Below, one piece after another: positions 11,091 to 22,169 of a stretch of 64,000 nt of DNA (its first letter is position 1; each line of letters starts with the position of its first letter). Under the pieces are notes generated by a model. That model did not search any database, had not been told where the DNA came from, and saw only the letters and a program-made list of their open reading frames with translations. The DNA is taken from contig JAYGXS010000008.1 in NCBI GenBank assembly GCA_036362985.1, positions 7,950,974-8,014,973 of the forward strand, written 5' to 3'. Made by a program: the position numbers and the translations under genes. Source of the stretch: Ligula intestinalis. Taxonomy: Eukaryota > Platyhelminthes > Cestoda > Diphyllobothriidea > Diphyllobothriidae.

Positions 11091-11840
11091 GGTTTTCAAG
11101 GGGATCTTTCTCCAAGGGTCTATCAGGGATCCCTCTAATCCAGTAATTCTGCTTTGCGTGAGGGTGCCCGCTCGCTTGTACTGTGGGAACCAATACAATC
11201 AGAAATTGTTACAGTAAAGTGTTCTCAGCTATCCTGCCTGTCTTCTCTTCCTAACATACAACTGAGGGATATAACAGCTTACGACCAAACATCAACAAAA
11301 TAAGAAGGCGTCTAGGGGTGGTAGTTAGTTTGACCGTCTCATCATATTCGGGTTGTCAGATACGCAGGCCCCTAAGTCAGGAGTGTTGATACATTGGGGT
11401 GTGGTCGTAGGGCACCTAGTTGCACCTCGGTTACATTTGGAAAGGTTAAAAGCACCTTATTTCAGCAAAAATCCAGAAGATTTAATTATTATGACGCCGG
11501 TGATGGTGAATGAGACCATCAAACACACGTAAAATTCAGCACCTTTCAATCCATGCAACCAAGCGTTGCAAACCGCGGGCTAGCAGCACTCAGATCTAGT
11601 CCTTTTGACTATCACAGTGCTAGGGCTCGCGTAATTCACTAACTTTTCCAGACAGCTGCGACAATTTGACCGTCGCTCTCAAAGATGAGGCAGACGCGGT
11701 GACTGTGGCTGGAATAGACTCGCAGGATCCACCCCCACTCCAAAACTTACACCCGATGCCAAGACAAAAGTCAAGAAGACCGGAGATGGGGGGCGCAGGT
11801 AGCTGGTGCGGCCCACGCCACCCCTAAGCGTGCCATCATG
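11090..11840. other. Intron sequence, nothing recognised
   Basis: No coding similarity, terminal repeats or tandem structure seen. It precedes (in plus-strand order) the dispersed repeat at 11850. Confidence 0.5.
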
Positions 11841-11849
11841 ATCAGAACG

Positions 11850-12330
11850 GTCAGTTTCGTAAGATGAGGATGGAGCAACTAGCCGAGTGGTCCTTACGAC
11901 TACTCACACGCCGGCATGACAGCCCCCACCGCCAGCCCCAAGTTCGTCGGATGCCCACCAGCCTGGAGGGAACCACAGCAGACGCGTCTTCTTCGCGTTC
12001 CCACCGGCCCTCACGACGGCCAAGGTCTGCTACACCAATCTCCCTACGGTGGATCAATCTCCCCTCCTCTCCATCTCTGTTTCTGATGAAGGAGCAGCCC
12101 CTCGCGACCATGCTGCTCCGACTCCTCCTCCTCGCCGCCGGTATTGAGGACCACCCGTCGGAGCTCCTGATCCAACAAGGGCTACTAGCCAGCCAGCCAC
12201 TCTTCTGGATCAGAGAGCAAAGATACAATTAACCGGGCAACCATGCACAGAGCCTCTAAAACCAGTGGGAGTGCAAGTGCATGCGCCGACAGGGAATCAG
12301 ATCCAAGAAAACTGCCAGCGAACACCAGGC
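11850..12330 (-). repeat. Dispersed repeat, family shared with 22170, 52880, 56335 and 60480
   Basis: Read on the minus strand, bases 12240-12330 match 56565-56660 (GGCAGTTTTCTTGGATCTGA, TCCCTGCCGGCG, CTTGCACTCCCACTGG), and bases 11950-12070 match 52985-53100 (TTGATCCACC.TAGGGAG, GCAGACCTTGGCCG). The open frames here overlap on both strands and lack protein similarity, so I read this as a non-coding repeat. It lies just downstream of the TOMM70 TPR2-3 exon, in the intron. Confidence 0.65.
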
Positions 12331-12421
12331 CGCAGACATCTAAGGACACCCAGAAGGGACAATTTTCTACCAAAAACAACAACTAAGCCAGAAACTTCTA
12401 GGAGGAGGAGTAAAGACTTAC

Positions 12422-12637
12422 ACTGTTCTGGAAACGTTCGAGAATGCAACAGGCAGTGGCATCCATCAGACACAGATCCAGCGATCCACTCTTTTCGTAG
12501 AGGTGAGCCCGCCGACTGAGAGCCTTTAGGTACTTGGGCGAGAGTTTGAGTGCGGCGGTGCAGTCATCAATGGCCTTTTCGGTCTGTCGAAGGTTCTCCA
12601 GCGCGGCAGCCCGATTCTGGTAGAAGGTCGCTCGCTC
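12422..12637 (-). CDS. TOMM70: TOMM70 exon: TPR2-TPR3
   Basis: Exactly 72 codons between acceptor ...AACGTAG and donor GTAAGT. Residues run ERATFYQNRAAALENL, then KAIDDCTAALKLSPKYLKAL, SRRAHLYEKSGSLDLCLMDA and TACCILERFQNS. This is the best-conserved block of TOM70: FYQNRAAA, DCT.A..L.PKY.KAL.RRA and CCILE.FQN are family hallmarks. Phase 0 at both ends. The exon lies just downstream (in gene direction) of a decayed dispersed-repeat copy and carries no stop or frameshift. Confidence 0.95.
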
Positions 12638-12639
12638 CT

Positions 12640-13690
12640 ACGTTGCGGCGTGATAAAAAAAGTACATAGGTATGAAAAAAAAGGAGAAGACTGATGAAGC
12701 GTTCTCTGTTGGTGGTGGTAGCAGGGACGTCTCAAGGGTCCCCACCAAATTGTAACCAACAGCTTGAGCTTCGGTTGCATAGCGTTTCTTTAACGCATAA
12801 GATTATTATGCACCCCATAGAGGAGGGGACTGTAAACTGGGTGCCGCCAAGCACACACAGGCCCTGGTCTTATCAAATAAATAAATTCCATATTTAAGGC
12901 CCAGGGAACCCCTTCATTCTTGTGTAATCACTAGAATTGGCATTTTTAGCATAGGCACATTACTTCGAGCAGCAGTATCCTAGTTCTCGTAGGGCAAAAT
13001 TAGTAGCAGCTGACACACTTGTTTGGATAGAGGGGAGGGAACCAAAACAGGCTCTACTGTGCTCCAGGCCTCAAACATGTATTTACTCGTAGTAACATAA
13101 ATCCAGATTCATACTCCTTTTTGAGATCAAGAGGATATGAGCCTCAGCGTTGACTTTGATCAGCGCCGCCTTTGACTAATACTAGCGTCAGTAACAGTAC
13201 CAGTACTACTAACACTCAGCTACACTGCTAGTCAGTAGTACTAGTAGAAATAGCCTGTCTTGAAACCTACCGAATTTGAGTGAGGGTGGGTAGTGCGGTA
13301 AAGCCAGCACGAAGTCTAGCGTCACTTGAAGCTAAGTTAGGCGGTGTTTGTGGCTTGCATTGGAGAAAGCGACAACCACCTAATCTCGTTTGATCTTATT
13401 CACACCGGGTGAAGGTGAAGAGTGTGGTTGACGCTTGCTACGTCTTCACGCCCTTAAATCTACCCCCCCCCCCCCAACCTGCTCTTAAATCACCTTCCCC
13501 GCACCGATCTGTTCGGTTTGCACTTAATCGAAATTGATGGTCGAACACCGAGTAAGAAAAATAAGAATACCAGGCCTGCCTTTCTCCGTATTACGTTCTT
13601 ATAGCTGACCACGTGCTGGTGTAAACAGCAGTGAGGAAAAACAAAATGTATTATTTCTACCAGCAATTTCAATGATCACCACTTCCAACT
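12640..13690. other. Intron sequence, low information
   Basis: A short region rich in AGTA/CTAGT words at about 13190-13250 and a C-run at about 13464-13475. No gene or mobile-element protein is recognised. Confidence 0.45.
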
Positions 13691-13707
13691 GAATTCTTAC
13701 CTATTTG

Positions 13708-13795
13708 TACTTGTTTCGGCAGTAATCATGCCTAATCTAGCCGGCCCTAAATATGTCACAGACATGAACGATTGGCGGCAGCGGATGTGCAAGGG
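13708..13795 (-). mobile_element. Short RTE-like LINE 3' end
   Basis: An 88-bp remnant matching the extreme 3' part of the family: TTGTACTTGTTTCGGCAGTA then ATCATGCC...TAGCCGG...GATTGGCGGCAGCGGAT. The same words in the same order occur at 25690-25790 and 32410-32510. No coding capacity. Confidence 0.65.
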
Positions 13796-14319
13796 CGGGT
13801 TACCCTCGTCAAAGGTTCGCTATTAGTCAGCGTAGCTGCTGGTTACCTGGCGCGTGCACAGATGGCGCATAGTGCAACCAACTTCAGCGAAGGTTAGCTG
13901 CGAAACAAGCAGGCTCCCGGGTCTGGCGAATAAGCATTCGCGGACCAGCAGCAGCAGTGTTACCAGGGCGCGGTAGGCTGAGGTCTGACACACCGAATGC
14001 TTTAATAAATGTCGCAAGTCCCACTTACGGCACTGTGACATGGGGATCGCGAAGCGACACTAAATAGATTGCTTGCAACCGCTGCCTTGTGTTCAGGTTC
14101 TTGAGCCAAATTGCTAAAGGAAACAACCTCGAAAAAGGAATCCGAGCGGCTGTTGGGTACCCGTCTGTATTAAAAACCCCCAAAATTCCTCATGAACATG
14201 TCCATCTGAAATTCAAAACAATCGATTCAAATTCCTCTCACATAAGTTCGGTGGGTTCAAATTAGCTGAGAAGACTAGACGTTGGATTTAGTCTAGACAA
14301 CAGGCCCATTTAAATGATT

Positions 14320-15060
14320 CACTGACATCGACATCCACGCCATGCTGTGGCAAATGTAACTGCAGCAAACTGGTGAGAATGAAGGACGGGCGACTACCCA
14401 AAAGACTCTTCTACAGAGATGTCGCCACGGGTTTTTTATCGATAAGGAAACCCCGAAGAAGTATGTGGAACGCGACTGCAGCTCAACCCGACGATCCGGG
14501 AGGACCTCGCCCGGAACCGAGCAGCCGGTAGAACCATTTACGAAGCAAACCGGATCAATGCTGCCAAAAGGAGCCTCAGAAGTCGCAAGCACCTCGGATA
14601 CACACTGTAAATGTCCAAGCCCTCCTAATAAGCCAACGCATCTTTCGCGCAGAGGAATTAGCCTCGTCGGAAATCTTCAGACACAATGCAATAACTCGCC
14701 GTCAATATCAACTACTACTTCGACTGCCACCCCACGACGGCGACCATTCTCACAGTGACGATCATTACCGACACTTCTTCCCTTACTACTACCACCCCTG
14801 TGACCGCCTCCAACAGCCAACTACCTGCCACCTACACAACCATCTCCCCTCCTTTCGTCAGTAATAGGGGCTCGATTCAAACCTGCACTCATTGCGATCG
14901 CACATAACCTCACGCATTAGCCTGTTCGGTCACCTGCGAATCCGACATACACAGAAATTGGCAAACCAGTGTTGGGAGCAGCAACGCACAGCCGCGACCG
15001 CCACATCCGCTGCCCACCACAAAGGCCTACGCAAGCACATGTGCATGGCACAGTAAACAG
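14320..15060 (+). mobile_element. LINE 3' region with C2H2-finger remnant
   Basis: Bases 14365-14430 read KDGRLPKRLFYRDVATG, the common post-RT tail of a cestode LINE. Further on, in changed frames, comes LARNRAAGRTIYEANRINAA, then a Thr/Ser-rich stretch (STTTSTATP in one frame, TTTTPVTASNS in another), then ISPPFVSNRGSIQTCTHCDR and, shifted by one base, ITSRISLFGHLRIRH. The Cys-x2-Cys and His residues make a degenerate C2H2 zinc finger. I associate this arrangement with diphyllobothriid LINEs. Several stops and frameshifts show decay. Confidence 0.68.
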
Positions 15061-15069
15061 ACAATCTCA

Positions 15070-16500
15070 CGAAATGTGAAGATCAAAATTTGAATGCGTG
15101 GTTTAAAACACATTTGAGGCTGTTTATTTTATTCATTGAATGGACTCGAGGCGCAAAATGCTGTCTACTAGAAAATATTTCAGTTCAGATCAATATAGTG
15201 AGGGAAAAAGCCGGTCAGCTGTTAGGTGACAAACATACGTTACCTTGCGCGGAATTTGACAAAACGACTACTTTCCAACGGAATTCTACTGGTGTTGTTT
15301 GATTTACTCTTTTTGCATGGACAGACTTTCTCTAAATTTAAAACTTAAATTTACTTAGTACGTTCGATTACCACTTTTTTTCGGAATTGTTCGCTTTTCT
15401 TAAAAAGTTGTTAATTCTAAACAACGTAATACTGCGTGATAAACCGCAATACGCCTTCTTTTGGATGCTCAGGCTAGTCAAGAAATCAGCCATACTTTGC
15501 TATTTTGATCTTCACTTCGAAAAATGTAAATTTCGCAGATACCTGAAGCTAACATATTTAAGTAGACTGGCATTTTAAGAGCTGACTTGTTTAAGAAAGC
15601 CTTTTAATGGATCTTAGGCATATTAATATCTGACTTTTGTTCTGAAAGATCATTGTCTCGGCAATGAATTGACATGTTCGGGTGATTCTAAATTCATGAC
15701 CCAAAGAGACAGCTGCATAATAACGATTGTTTAAAAATCATTACTTAGGTAAATTCTTTCAAAAACATATCTTATTTTTAAGTTTTTGGTAAAAGAGTAG
15801 AAGAAATTCGATTTTTATCGACAATCGAGGAAAATAACGGAAAATTATAAAGTGTTCAGCAGGATCGAAACCCCTCCTAATCATACTCTCGAAATAGTTA
15901 CGAAGGGAAATTCCTCTTAATTTACACAAAAAGGTAGGTTTCGATCATTCCTAATCAGTCAATTAGTCAATAACCGGCATATCCACCAGTGAGCTTACGA
16001 AATACCTTAAGCCTGTGACGTCCCAATCGGAACAATCGAGTGAAAATCTGGCTGAGTTTGCGTTGGGTGCATGCAGCAAGCAGCCGCACTCACAGCAGAC
16101 TATTGATCGACCTACACGAGGCGAACGCATACAGGCAATCAATAATACAAAATTTAAACTGCATGCAGCCGCGGAGTCACAGCCAATCGTGCCGGCGGCC
16201 AAGCAAGGGCAGAAGCTGATTGGCTCGACGGATCTACCTTACACTCGTTTGTTGGACTAAATATGTTGTACCTCTTACACTCAAGCCGTTGTGCTGACTT
16301 TCTTAAAGTGTTTGTCTGAGTCTCTCTCTCTCTAACAGCGTTCGGGTTAATAAGAAGTACCAGGAGCGGGTCTTAGCAGTTTTTTGTAGTTCTGCCGCAA
16401 AGGCTGGGCGACAATAACGCACTTCAGAAATAACTAGTCAAACAGAGAACATGCGACCTTTCCGGTGGTCAAGAGTGCAAAACCCTGCCAGCAGCCGGCG
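15070..16500. other. Intron sequence, AT-rich
   Basis: Bases 15090-15960 are AT-rich with small chance frames (15090-15302, 15387-15578). Bases 16317-16334 hold a short CT dinucleotide run. No gene is recognised. Confidence 0.5.
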
Positions 16501-16732
16501 ACGAATGCATCTATGCTTTGCCTACGGATGGGCGGTCAGGCCAGAGAACGAGCGATGTTCGCCTGTGGGCAAATAGCGAAAGTCATGCCAGCAGCCCAAC
16601 TGGCGAGACCAATCAGTGGTCGATGACGTCAGGCGCACTCGAAACAGACCAAAGAAACAAATGTTATCCTCAACACGTAAAAGTCCGTAAACGGAGACCA
16701 CGAACTATAAAGGCCGTCTTGCTGGACATTCT

Positions 16733-17802
16733 ATGGAGGAAGAAGAAAAAAACCAACTAGCCTTTCTGGATGTCCTCGTTTGCCGCAAAGACGGTGGTGG
16801 ACTAAAAACTAAAGTGTTCAGGAAAGCGACCAATACTATGCAAGTACTGAACTTTAACAGCGACCCCCCGATCAGTCACAAACGCAGCTGCGTTGAAACG
16901 CATTGCAGTGAAGTGGAAGACAAACTTGATGGATATCTTCGATAAATATTGGGAGCGAATGGTTACCCACACAATTTTGCCAACCAGTGCATGCGCAGAA
17001 GAGACAGAAATCCAAATCCAACCGGCCCGACAGTTTGACCTGCTCTTCCGTACGTGAAGAATGTATCGGACGCAGTCAGCCGCCTTCTCACTCCACTTGT
17101 AGTTGGAGTTGCGCACAGGCCAGAAACAACTACTAGGCATCGGGTCATGAAACCGAAAGATCCACTGTCATGACAGAAAACGGCTAGAGTCATTTACCGC
17201 ATCTGTTGCAGTTGTAGACAAAGCAACTACATCGGAGAAACCGGAAGACTATTCAGGACGCGAATGGCCGAGCACGCAGCTGCGGTGAGGAGGAAAGACG
17301 CTAACTCCCAAGCTGCAGCTCACTCGACTGGACTCGGCCATGTTTTCAAGTTTGACGAGGCCGAAATTCTTGCAAGGTGAAAACCGCGTGAGCAAAAAGC
17401 TGCTCGAGTCATGGTTCTCAGGCCCACAGTCAATCAACAAGCGCTACGACATGTCGTTTCCATACTTCGTACTGAGAAATTGTATAAGCAAGAGAATCAG
17501 TCACGTGCGAAGGGCGGGGCCCAGCAACAATTCTGACGACAGAGAACATAATTGTCGCGTAATTATTAAGCCCGCATCCAAAATTTATGATAACATTGCG
17601 GCAATTAATGACTCGAAAGCGGTCTGCGAAGCCGTCACCGCACCAACTACGACCCCAGGTAGTACGCATGCGGTCGCGTGGCCACTACGAACTACAAATA
17701 CTGCGTAATCTGTCCATATATCACTCCCTATCTGTGAATGTATCACCCTATTCTACGGTTACCTCTGACAAATGGTTCTCGACAGAATCCGAAACGTCAG
17801 GC
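16733..17802 (+). pseudogene. Penelope-like element, RT end plus GIY-YIG endonuclease, decayed
   Basis: MEEEEKNQLAFLDVLVCRKD starts at the conserved (L)FLDVL segment at the end of the PLE RT; then VFRKATNTMQVLNFNSDPP, ISHKRSCVETHCSEVEDKL. After an in-frame stop come YVKNVSDAVSRLL, MKPKDPL and the endonuclease RICCSCRQSNYIGETGRLFR, TRMAEHAAAVRR. The GIY-YIG core is SNYIG. A tail typical of PLE ends (CGAAACGTCAGGCAAATAAA) follows at 17790-17809. It has several stops. Closest in the window to the copy at 35852-36334. Confidence 0.78.
17762..17802 (+). ncRNA. Decayed hammerhead motif in PLE end
   Basis: CTCTGACAA, a stem II of GGTTCT/AGAATC, then GAAACGTCAGGC. The layout is that of the other PLE hammerheads, but the core reads CTGACAA where CTGANGA is required (the catalytic G8 is A), so it should be inactive. 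Confidence 0.45.
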
Positions 17803-18034
17803 AAATAAACCTATTCTTCCAGCTGCCGCATTTCTACTTCAAAACTGCTGGGCCCCGGATGAGAACTGTTATAGCCCATTGTTTCGAACCCGACTAATAG
17901 GCAGAAGAAGCCAAGAGAGCAGTTCTGATAGCAAGCCTTTATTCGGGAAGGTACAGAGACAACGGAAGGGAATTAGCGTGCCCACCACAGTCTATTATAA
18001 GCCTTTACTTACTTACTTGTACTTGTAACGGCAT

Positions 18035-18286
18035 TCACCTCGGGCGGGTTGAGCCGGCATCAGTTTTGACGTTGACTGCATCATGAATCACAGCTGTCCA
18101 GGCGCGTCGATCTTGCGCCTGTTCACACGAGAGCACCATCCATTCACGGTTCCATTGGCGTAGGCCGTAGACGCATGGGCCGGAAACTGACGACAGATCC
18201 TGCTTGACCGTTGCTGCCCAAGTTTTCAGCTGCCCGCCGCGACGTTTGCGCCAGGTGGGGGGGAGGCGTCGCCACAAGCAGGTCAC
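18035..18286 (-). pseudogene. Shifted C-terminal part of the LINE ORF
   Basis: Reads PPTWRKRRGGQLKTWAATVK, QDLSS, then CVYGLRQWNREWM and RRAWTAVIHDAVNV. The GGQLKTW motif is conserved in other LINE tails of the window, so this is the true C-terminus, displaced by one base from the long ORF at a poly-C run. A recent indel or an assembly error would both explain it. Confidence 0.75.
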
Positions 18287-21149
18287 GAATCAGCTCACCA
18301 TCATCACGCCGGGACGCATGCCCGAACCACCGAAGTCGTCTCTGAAGCAGGAGTGGAGGGAGAGCGTCCAGGTGACAGCGTCGGCGGAGATCGGAGCAGC
18401 GAATTCGGTCGACGCGTCGGTGACGAAGGATGCGGCGTAGGCAGTCATTGTCAAACACCTCAAGGCGCCTCATGTCCTCAACACGCATAGGCCATGTCTC
18501 TCCGCCATAGAGCAGGATAGATCGAACTACTGCTTGGTAAACACGGGACTTTGTGCGTAGTGATATTTCCCTTCTATTCCATAGAGGAGCGCACAGTCGG
18601 TAGAAGGCAGATCGGGCACGGTTGACGCGTGATACAACCTCGTCGACACCTTGACCCGTTTCCGTGACCAAAGAGCCTAAGTATCTAAACGAGTCGACCT
18701 TTTCGAGAGGAACGCCGTCGAGAACAATAGGAGTGACAGATGTAGGGGGCACACAGGAGAGCATGACTTGGGTCTTAGTCGCGTTTAGGCGTAATCCAAT
18801 GGATCGGGCACGCTCATTGACCTTGTCCAACGCCTGCTGAACTGCATTACAGTTGTCGCCAAAGAGGACGACGTCATCAGCATACGCCAAGTCAGTCACC
18901 CATTTCGAGCGATCAAACTGCACTCCCGGGAAGTCATCCAGTGCTTTGGTCATAATCCAGTCCACCGCATAGTTGAACAGGGTTGGTGAAAGGGCACAAC
19001 CTTGGCGGACGCCCGTCCTGACGCTAAAGGCTTCCGTGTCATCGTTCTGCGTCCTCAACCGTGTGGAAGTGCCACGATAGTATGCCTGCATGAGATTGAG
19101 AAGCTTAGGTGGTAGGCCGTCCGTCCTCATTATGTTCCACAGCGAACTACGATCAACAGAGTCAAATGCGGCAGCAAAGTCGATGAAGCATAGAACAGTG
19201 GGTTGTTGGTGACCCCATCTCAGTTCCAGTACACGGCGGAGATTGAAGATCTGGTCGGTGCAGCCACAACCTGGTCGAAATCCACTCTGGTTTGGGCGGG
19301 TGCGCTGGTCTCTCGCAGTTTGGAAACGTTTGAGAAGAAGAGACGTGAATGTTTTCGCCGCTACATCGATAAGGCTAATGCCTCTGTAATTTCTGCACGC
19401 TCGTCTGTCGCCTTTTTTAAACAAGGGGAGGATCACTGCTTTTCTCCAGTCAGAGGGCACAACTTCGCTGTCCCATATCTTGGCAAATATTTGTTGTAGC
19501 CAGGGCCCAATAACCTCGGGTGCACATTTAAAGAGCTCCGGCGGGAGGTCATCCTCACCAGGTGCCTTGTTGTTGCGTAGCCTCAAGAGAATGGAGACAA
19601 CTTCATCTACACTGGGTGGCTCTGTGTTGCACTCATACAGATGGTGGGGATCGTCCGCATTGGGCGACAGGTCAGACATCACAGGGGGATCATGGTTAAG
19701 GTGGTCACAGAAATGCTCGCGCCATCTCTCTAACCGGTCATCGATCTTAGTGATTACAGCACCGTTGCGATCCAGTAAAGTCTCGGTGGTGTTCCCCGAA
19801 CCTCTGCTGGCCTGCTTTAAGAGTCGGTAGAGCTTGTGGGTGTCACCTCTGGTAGCTGCTCGCTCCGTTTCCGTGGCAAAGTCGCTCCAGTAGGCGTTCC
19901 TATCGGCTCGGATGGCCCTTGTCGTTTGGCGCCGCAGCTCTCTGTAAGTGGGGGAGCCAGTGAGTCTGGCTCGGCCGGCCTCCTCAGCTAACTCAAGCGT
20001 GGGTCTAGTGATCCAGTCGCGATGTCGCCGTCGGGTTTTGCCCAGATGGGTATATGCCAGCTCTGACATCGCGGCCTTCAGGGACTGCCACGCGGGCTCT
20101 GGGTCCGCTCGGGCGTCAGGGTACAGGCCGTCGAAACGGTTCTGGAGTGCTAAGTTGAAGGCGTCGCCAGCAGAGGACTTCAGATTTGCAACATCGATCC
20201 GCTGTGGTCGGGAGGGTCTGTGAATAGCTCTCAAACGCAAGCGAAGGGTTGCCCGCTGTAGGACATGGTCCGATGCATGAGCGTTTCCTGTATCAGCACC
20301 GCGGTAGGCTCGACAATCCAAGACCGAGCTGGCCCAGCGTGCTCGGACAAGGATGTGATCTATTTGGGCCTGGGTATGCCCGTCATTTGAGTACCAAGTG
20401 ACAAGGTGGTGGCGCGGATGATCAAAACGGGTGCTTGACACAACGAGGCGGTTAGACGATGCGAAGTTGACAAGGCGCTCACCGTTGGCACACTGCGCTC
20501 CGACAGCAAATTTGCCTAGCACATGACGGGTTCCAGCGTCACACACACCTGGTCGGGCGTTCCAGTCACCGGCAATGACGAGTAGATCGCTTCTTGCGAT
20601 GCGGTCAACTGTTCGCTGGAGGTCACCGTAGAAGTCATCTTTTATGCTGTCATCAGCAGCCAGAGTAGGCGCATATACCGAGATGATGGAAACGTTGACT
20701 GGGGCACTTTTCAAACGGACCCAAGCGATCCGCGGTGAGACAGCCTCCCACTCTAGCAGACTCGAGTGAAATTCATCGGCCAAAGCTATAGCGACACCAT
20801 ACAGTCCAGAGTTATCGGACACACCACTGTGGTAGAGATGGTACGCAGAGTCAGTTCTTGGTACTTGCAGCAGTTTGTGGCCAGTGCCAGGTAGGCGGAC
20901 CTCAGAGAGACACGCCACACCAACACGGTATTCAGAAAGGGATTTGGCTGTTAACAGTTGGGCGCCGTCATCCCTCAAAGTTTGAACATTCCAGCCTGCA
21001 ATTCGCAATCCGGCATCAGCTCGCAGATTTAACACCCGTCCCGCGATGCCAAGAGGATGGGGCGCGTCGGTTCCCGCGGACGCCGTAGCAGAGATCGTAT
21101 GTTGCGTATAGTTGTGATTCATGAAAGTGTAGAAAGTCAAGAAAGTCAA
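18144..21149 (-). CDS. LINE ORF: AP-like endonuclease and reverse transcriptase
   Basis: 1001 codons. The endonuclease spans residues about 48-300, with GWNVQ (52-56), catalytic Glu in SEVRL (83), GDWNAR (194-199) and the closing SDH (293-295). The RT spans about 515-800, with NNKAPGEDDLPPELF, YRGISLI, DFAAAFDSVDR, GVRQGCALSP (713-722) and the active-site YADD (756-759). A post-RT region follows with FRYLGS, RRRLRWFGH and so on. No gag-like ORF1 is seen, as in the RTE clade. The usual C-terminus (TWRKRRGGQLKTW, CVYGLRQWN) lies in another frame at 18035-18286, so the last 37 or so residues here come from a frameshift at a run of seven C near 18251-18257. Otherwise intact. The start is the first ATG of the frame. 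Confidence 0.9.
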   Translation of the reverse strand: MTFLTFYTFMNHNYTQHTISATASAGTDAPHPLGIAGRVLNLRADAGLRIAGWNVQTLRDDGAQLLTAKSLSEYRVGVACLSEVRLPGTGHKLLQVPRTDSAYHLYHSGVSDNSGLYGVAIALADEFHSSLLEWEAVSPRIAWVRLKSAPVNVSIISVYAPTLAADDSIKDDFYGDLQRTVDRIARSDLLVIAGDWNARPGVCDAGTRHVLGKFAVGAQCANGERLVNFASSNRLVVSSTRFDHPRHHLVTWYSNDGHTQAQIDHILVRARWASSVLDCRAYRGADTGNAHASDHVLQRATLRLRLRAIHRPSRPQRIDVANLKSSAGDAFNLALQNRFDGLYPDARADPEPAWQSLKAAMSELAYTHLGKTRRRHRDWITRPTLELAEEAGRARLTGSPTYRELRRQTTRAIRADRNAYWSDFATETERAATRGDTHKLYRLLKQASRGSGNTTETLLDRNGAVITKIDDRLERWREHFCDHLNHDPPVMSDLSPNADDPHHLYECNTEPPSVDEVVSILLRLRNNKAPGEDDLPPELFKCAPEVIGPWLQQIFAKIWDSEVVPSDWRKAVILPLFKKGDRRACRNYRGISLIDVAAKTFTSLLLKRFQTARDQRTRPNQSGFRPGCGCTDQIFNLRRVLELRWGHQQPTVLCFIDFAAAFDSVDRSSLWNIMRTDGLPPKLLNLMQAYYRGTSTRLRTQNDDTEAFSVRTGVRQGCALSPTLFNYAVDWIMTKALDDFPGVQFDRSKWVTDLAYADDVVLFGDNCNAVQQALDKVNERARSIGLRLNATKTQVMLSCVPPTSVTPIVLDGVPLEKVDSFRYLGSLVTETGQGVDEVVSRVNRARSAFYRLCAPLWNRREISLRTKSRVYQAVVRSILLYGGETWPMRVEDMRRLEVFDNDCLRRILRHRRVDRIRCSDLRRRCHLDALPPLLLQRRLRWFGHASRRDDGELIRDLLVATPPPHLAQTSRRAAENLGSNGQAGSVVSFRPMRLRPTPMEP

Positions 21150-21299
21150 TTCCGTGTTTCGTGGAGAAAAGGGGATTGGCGCTAGGTCCCCGGTCTTGCT
21201 CCCCTACCAGAGCCCCGTTAGCCAAGCAAAAGCAAGTTTCCGGCGCGCACCAGCGTGGAGGTAGGGTTGGATTTTACGCACCAAATATAAGCCTTTGGT

Positions 21300-22160
21300 G
21301 CTTTTGGACTAATTCTGGCCAATTGCATGCTGATTCGTGGTTCCCCACGCTGCGAGACATTCTGAGAACATCTGCAGTGCACGTGTGCGCGGGTGTCACG
21401 TATGCTAGGGGCACGCGGCCGGCCTGCGGTCATGACTCAACTGGCGTGCACTTCTCGTATCCAAGATCTAAGTCAATCGATTTATTAACCTGGTACCGCC
21501 ATACGCCGCCCTGCGCAGACACATACGGACTGAAGTCACTGGTAGTTGATTGGCCCCTGCCCCCTATAACTGTTGCTTGTTCTTTTTTTCTTGACGCGTT
21601 TATCCCTTTATTAAGAGCTCAAAAGCTCAACCATGATTCCAGTGATCGGCTTCGACTGACAACTGACTACCCTGCTTAATTATGGCGTTATGGTTTATTT
21701 AAGCATACAAATCATGCGCTAACAATTTAATTCCACTGACTGTAAATTACGAACCATTGCTTCCACTTTAATACTGTCGGTGTGAAGGACAGATACGTGG
21801 GGCTTTCGAAGAAAACAAACAACAGTGATCCGCACACAAATCACTTCAGGTACATATTGGGTGTTGATCAACATCTCGTACGCAGATTGGTGACGGACGA
21901 CATGATCCTTCTGGCCGAACAAAGTAGTTACAGCTTAATAGAGTATGCCGAAGAGTGCCCGTGGAAATTTTCAGAAAATAAATTATACAAATTCATTTTT
22001 CAGCATGAAAAAGCACTAGGTCTACGGGCTCAAAGCAACTGCGTTCTCTAATGGCGCAGAATTCGGTAAAACATTCGACTGTGCTTGAAATATAGGAGGA
22101 TAACTTGATATGGCGCGACAGCTCTCTCTCTCTTTTTAGCCCCCCACCCTCCCACGGACG
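21300..22160. other. Intron sequence, nothing recognised
   Basis: The open frames (for example 21782-22051, 89 codons) show no known motif. A CT run lies near 22121-22134. Confidence 0.45.
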
Positions 22161-22169
22161 CCACCTGAC

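Larger units (their letters stand above)
18007..21285 (-). mobile_element. Complete RTE-like LINE with 11-bp target-site duplication
   Basis: About 3.28 kb, a usual RTE length. The sequence TATAAGCCTTT lies at both ends (17996-18006 and 21286-21296), a target-site duplication. The 3' end on the minus strand is a short tandem tail, TACAAGTACAAG then TAAGTAAGTAA, as in RTE elements. The 5' end agrees with the copy at 1-1969. One long ORF carries endonuclease and RT. It lies in the TOMM70 intron between the TPR1 and TPR2-3 exons, in the same orientation as the gene. Confidence 0.92.

Noticed and set aside
11851..12232. Overlapping 122-125-codon frames on both strands
   Set aside because: GC-rich repeat sequence open on both strands; no similarity.
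19480..20223. Plus-strand frames of 116 and 91 codons, repeated at 169-912
   Set aside because: They are antisense shadows of the LINE ORF; they recur only because the LINE does.
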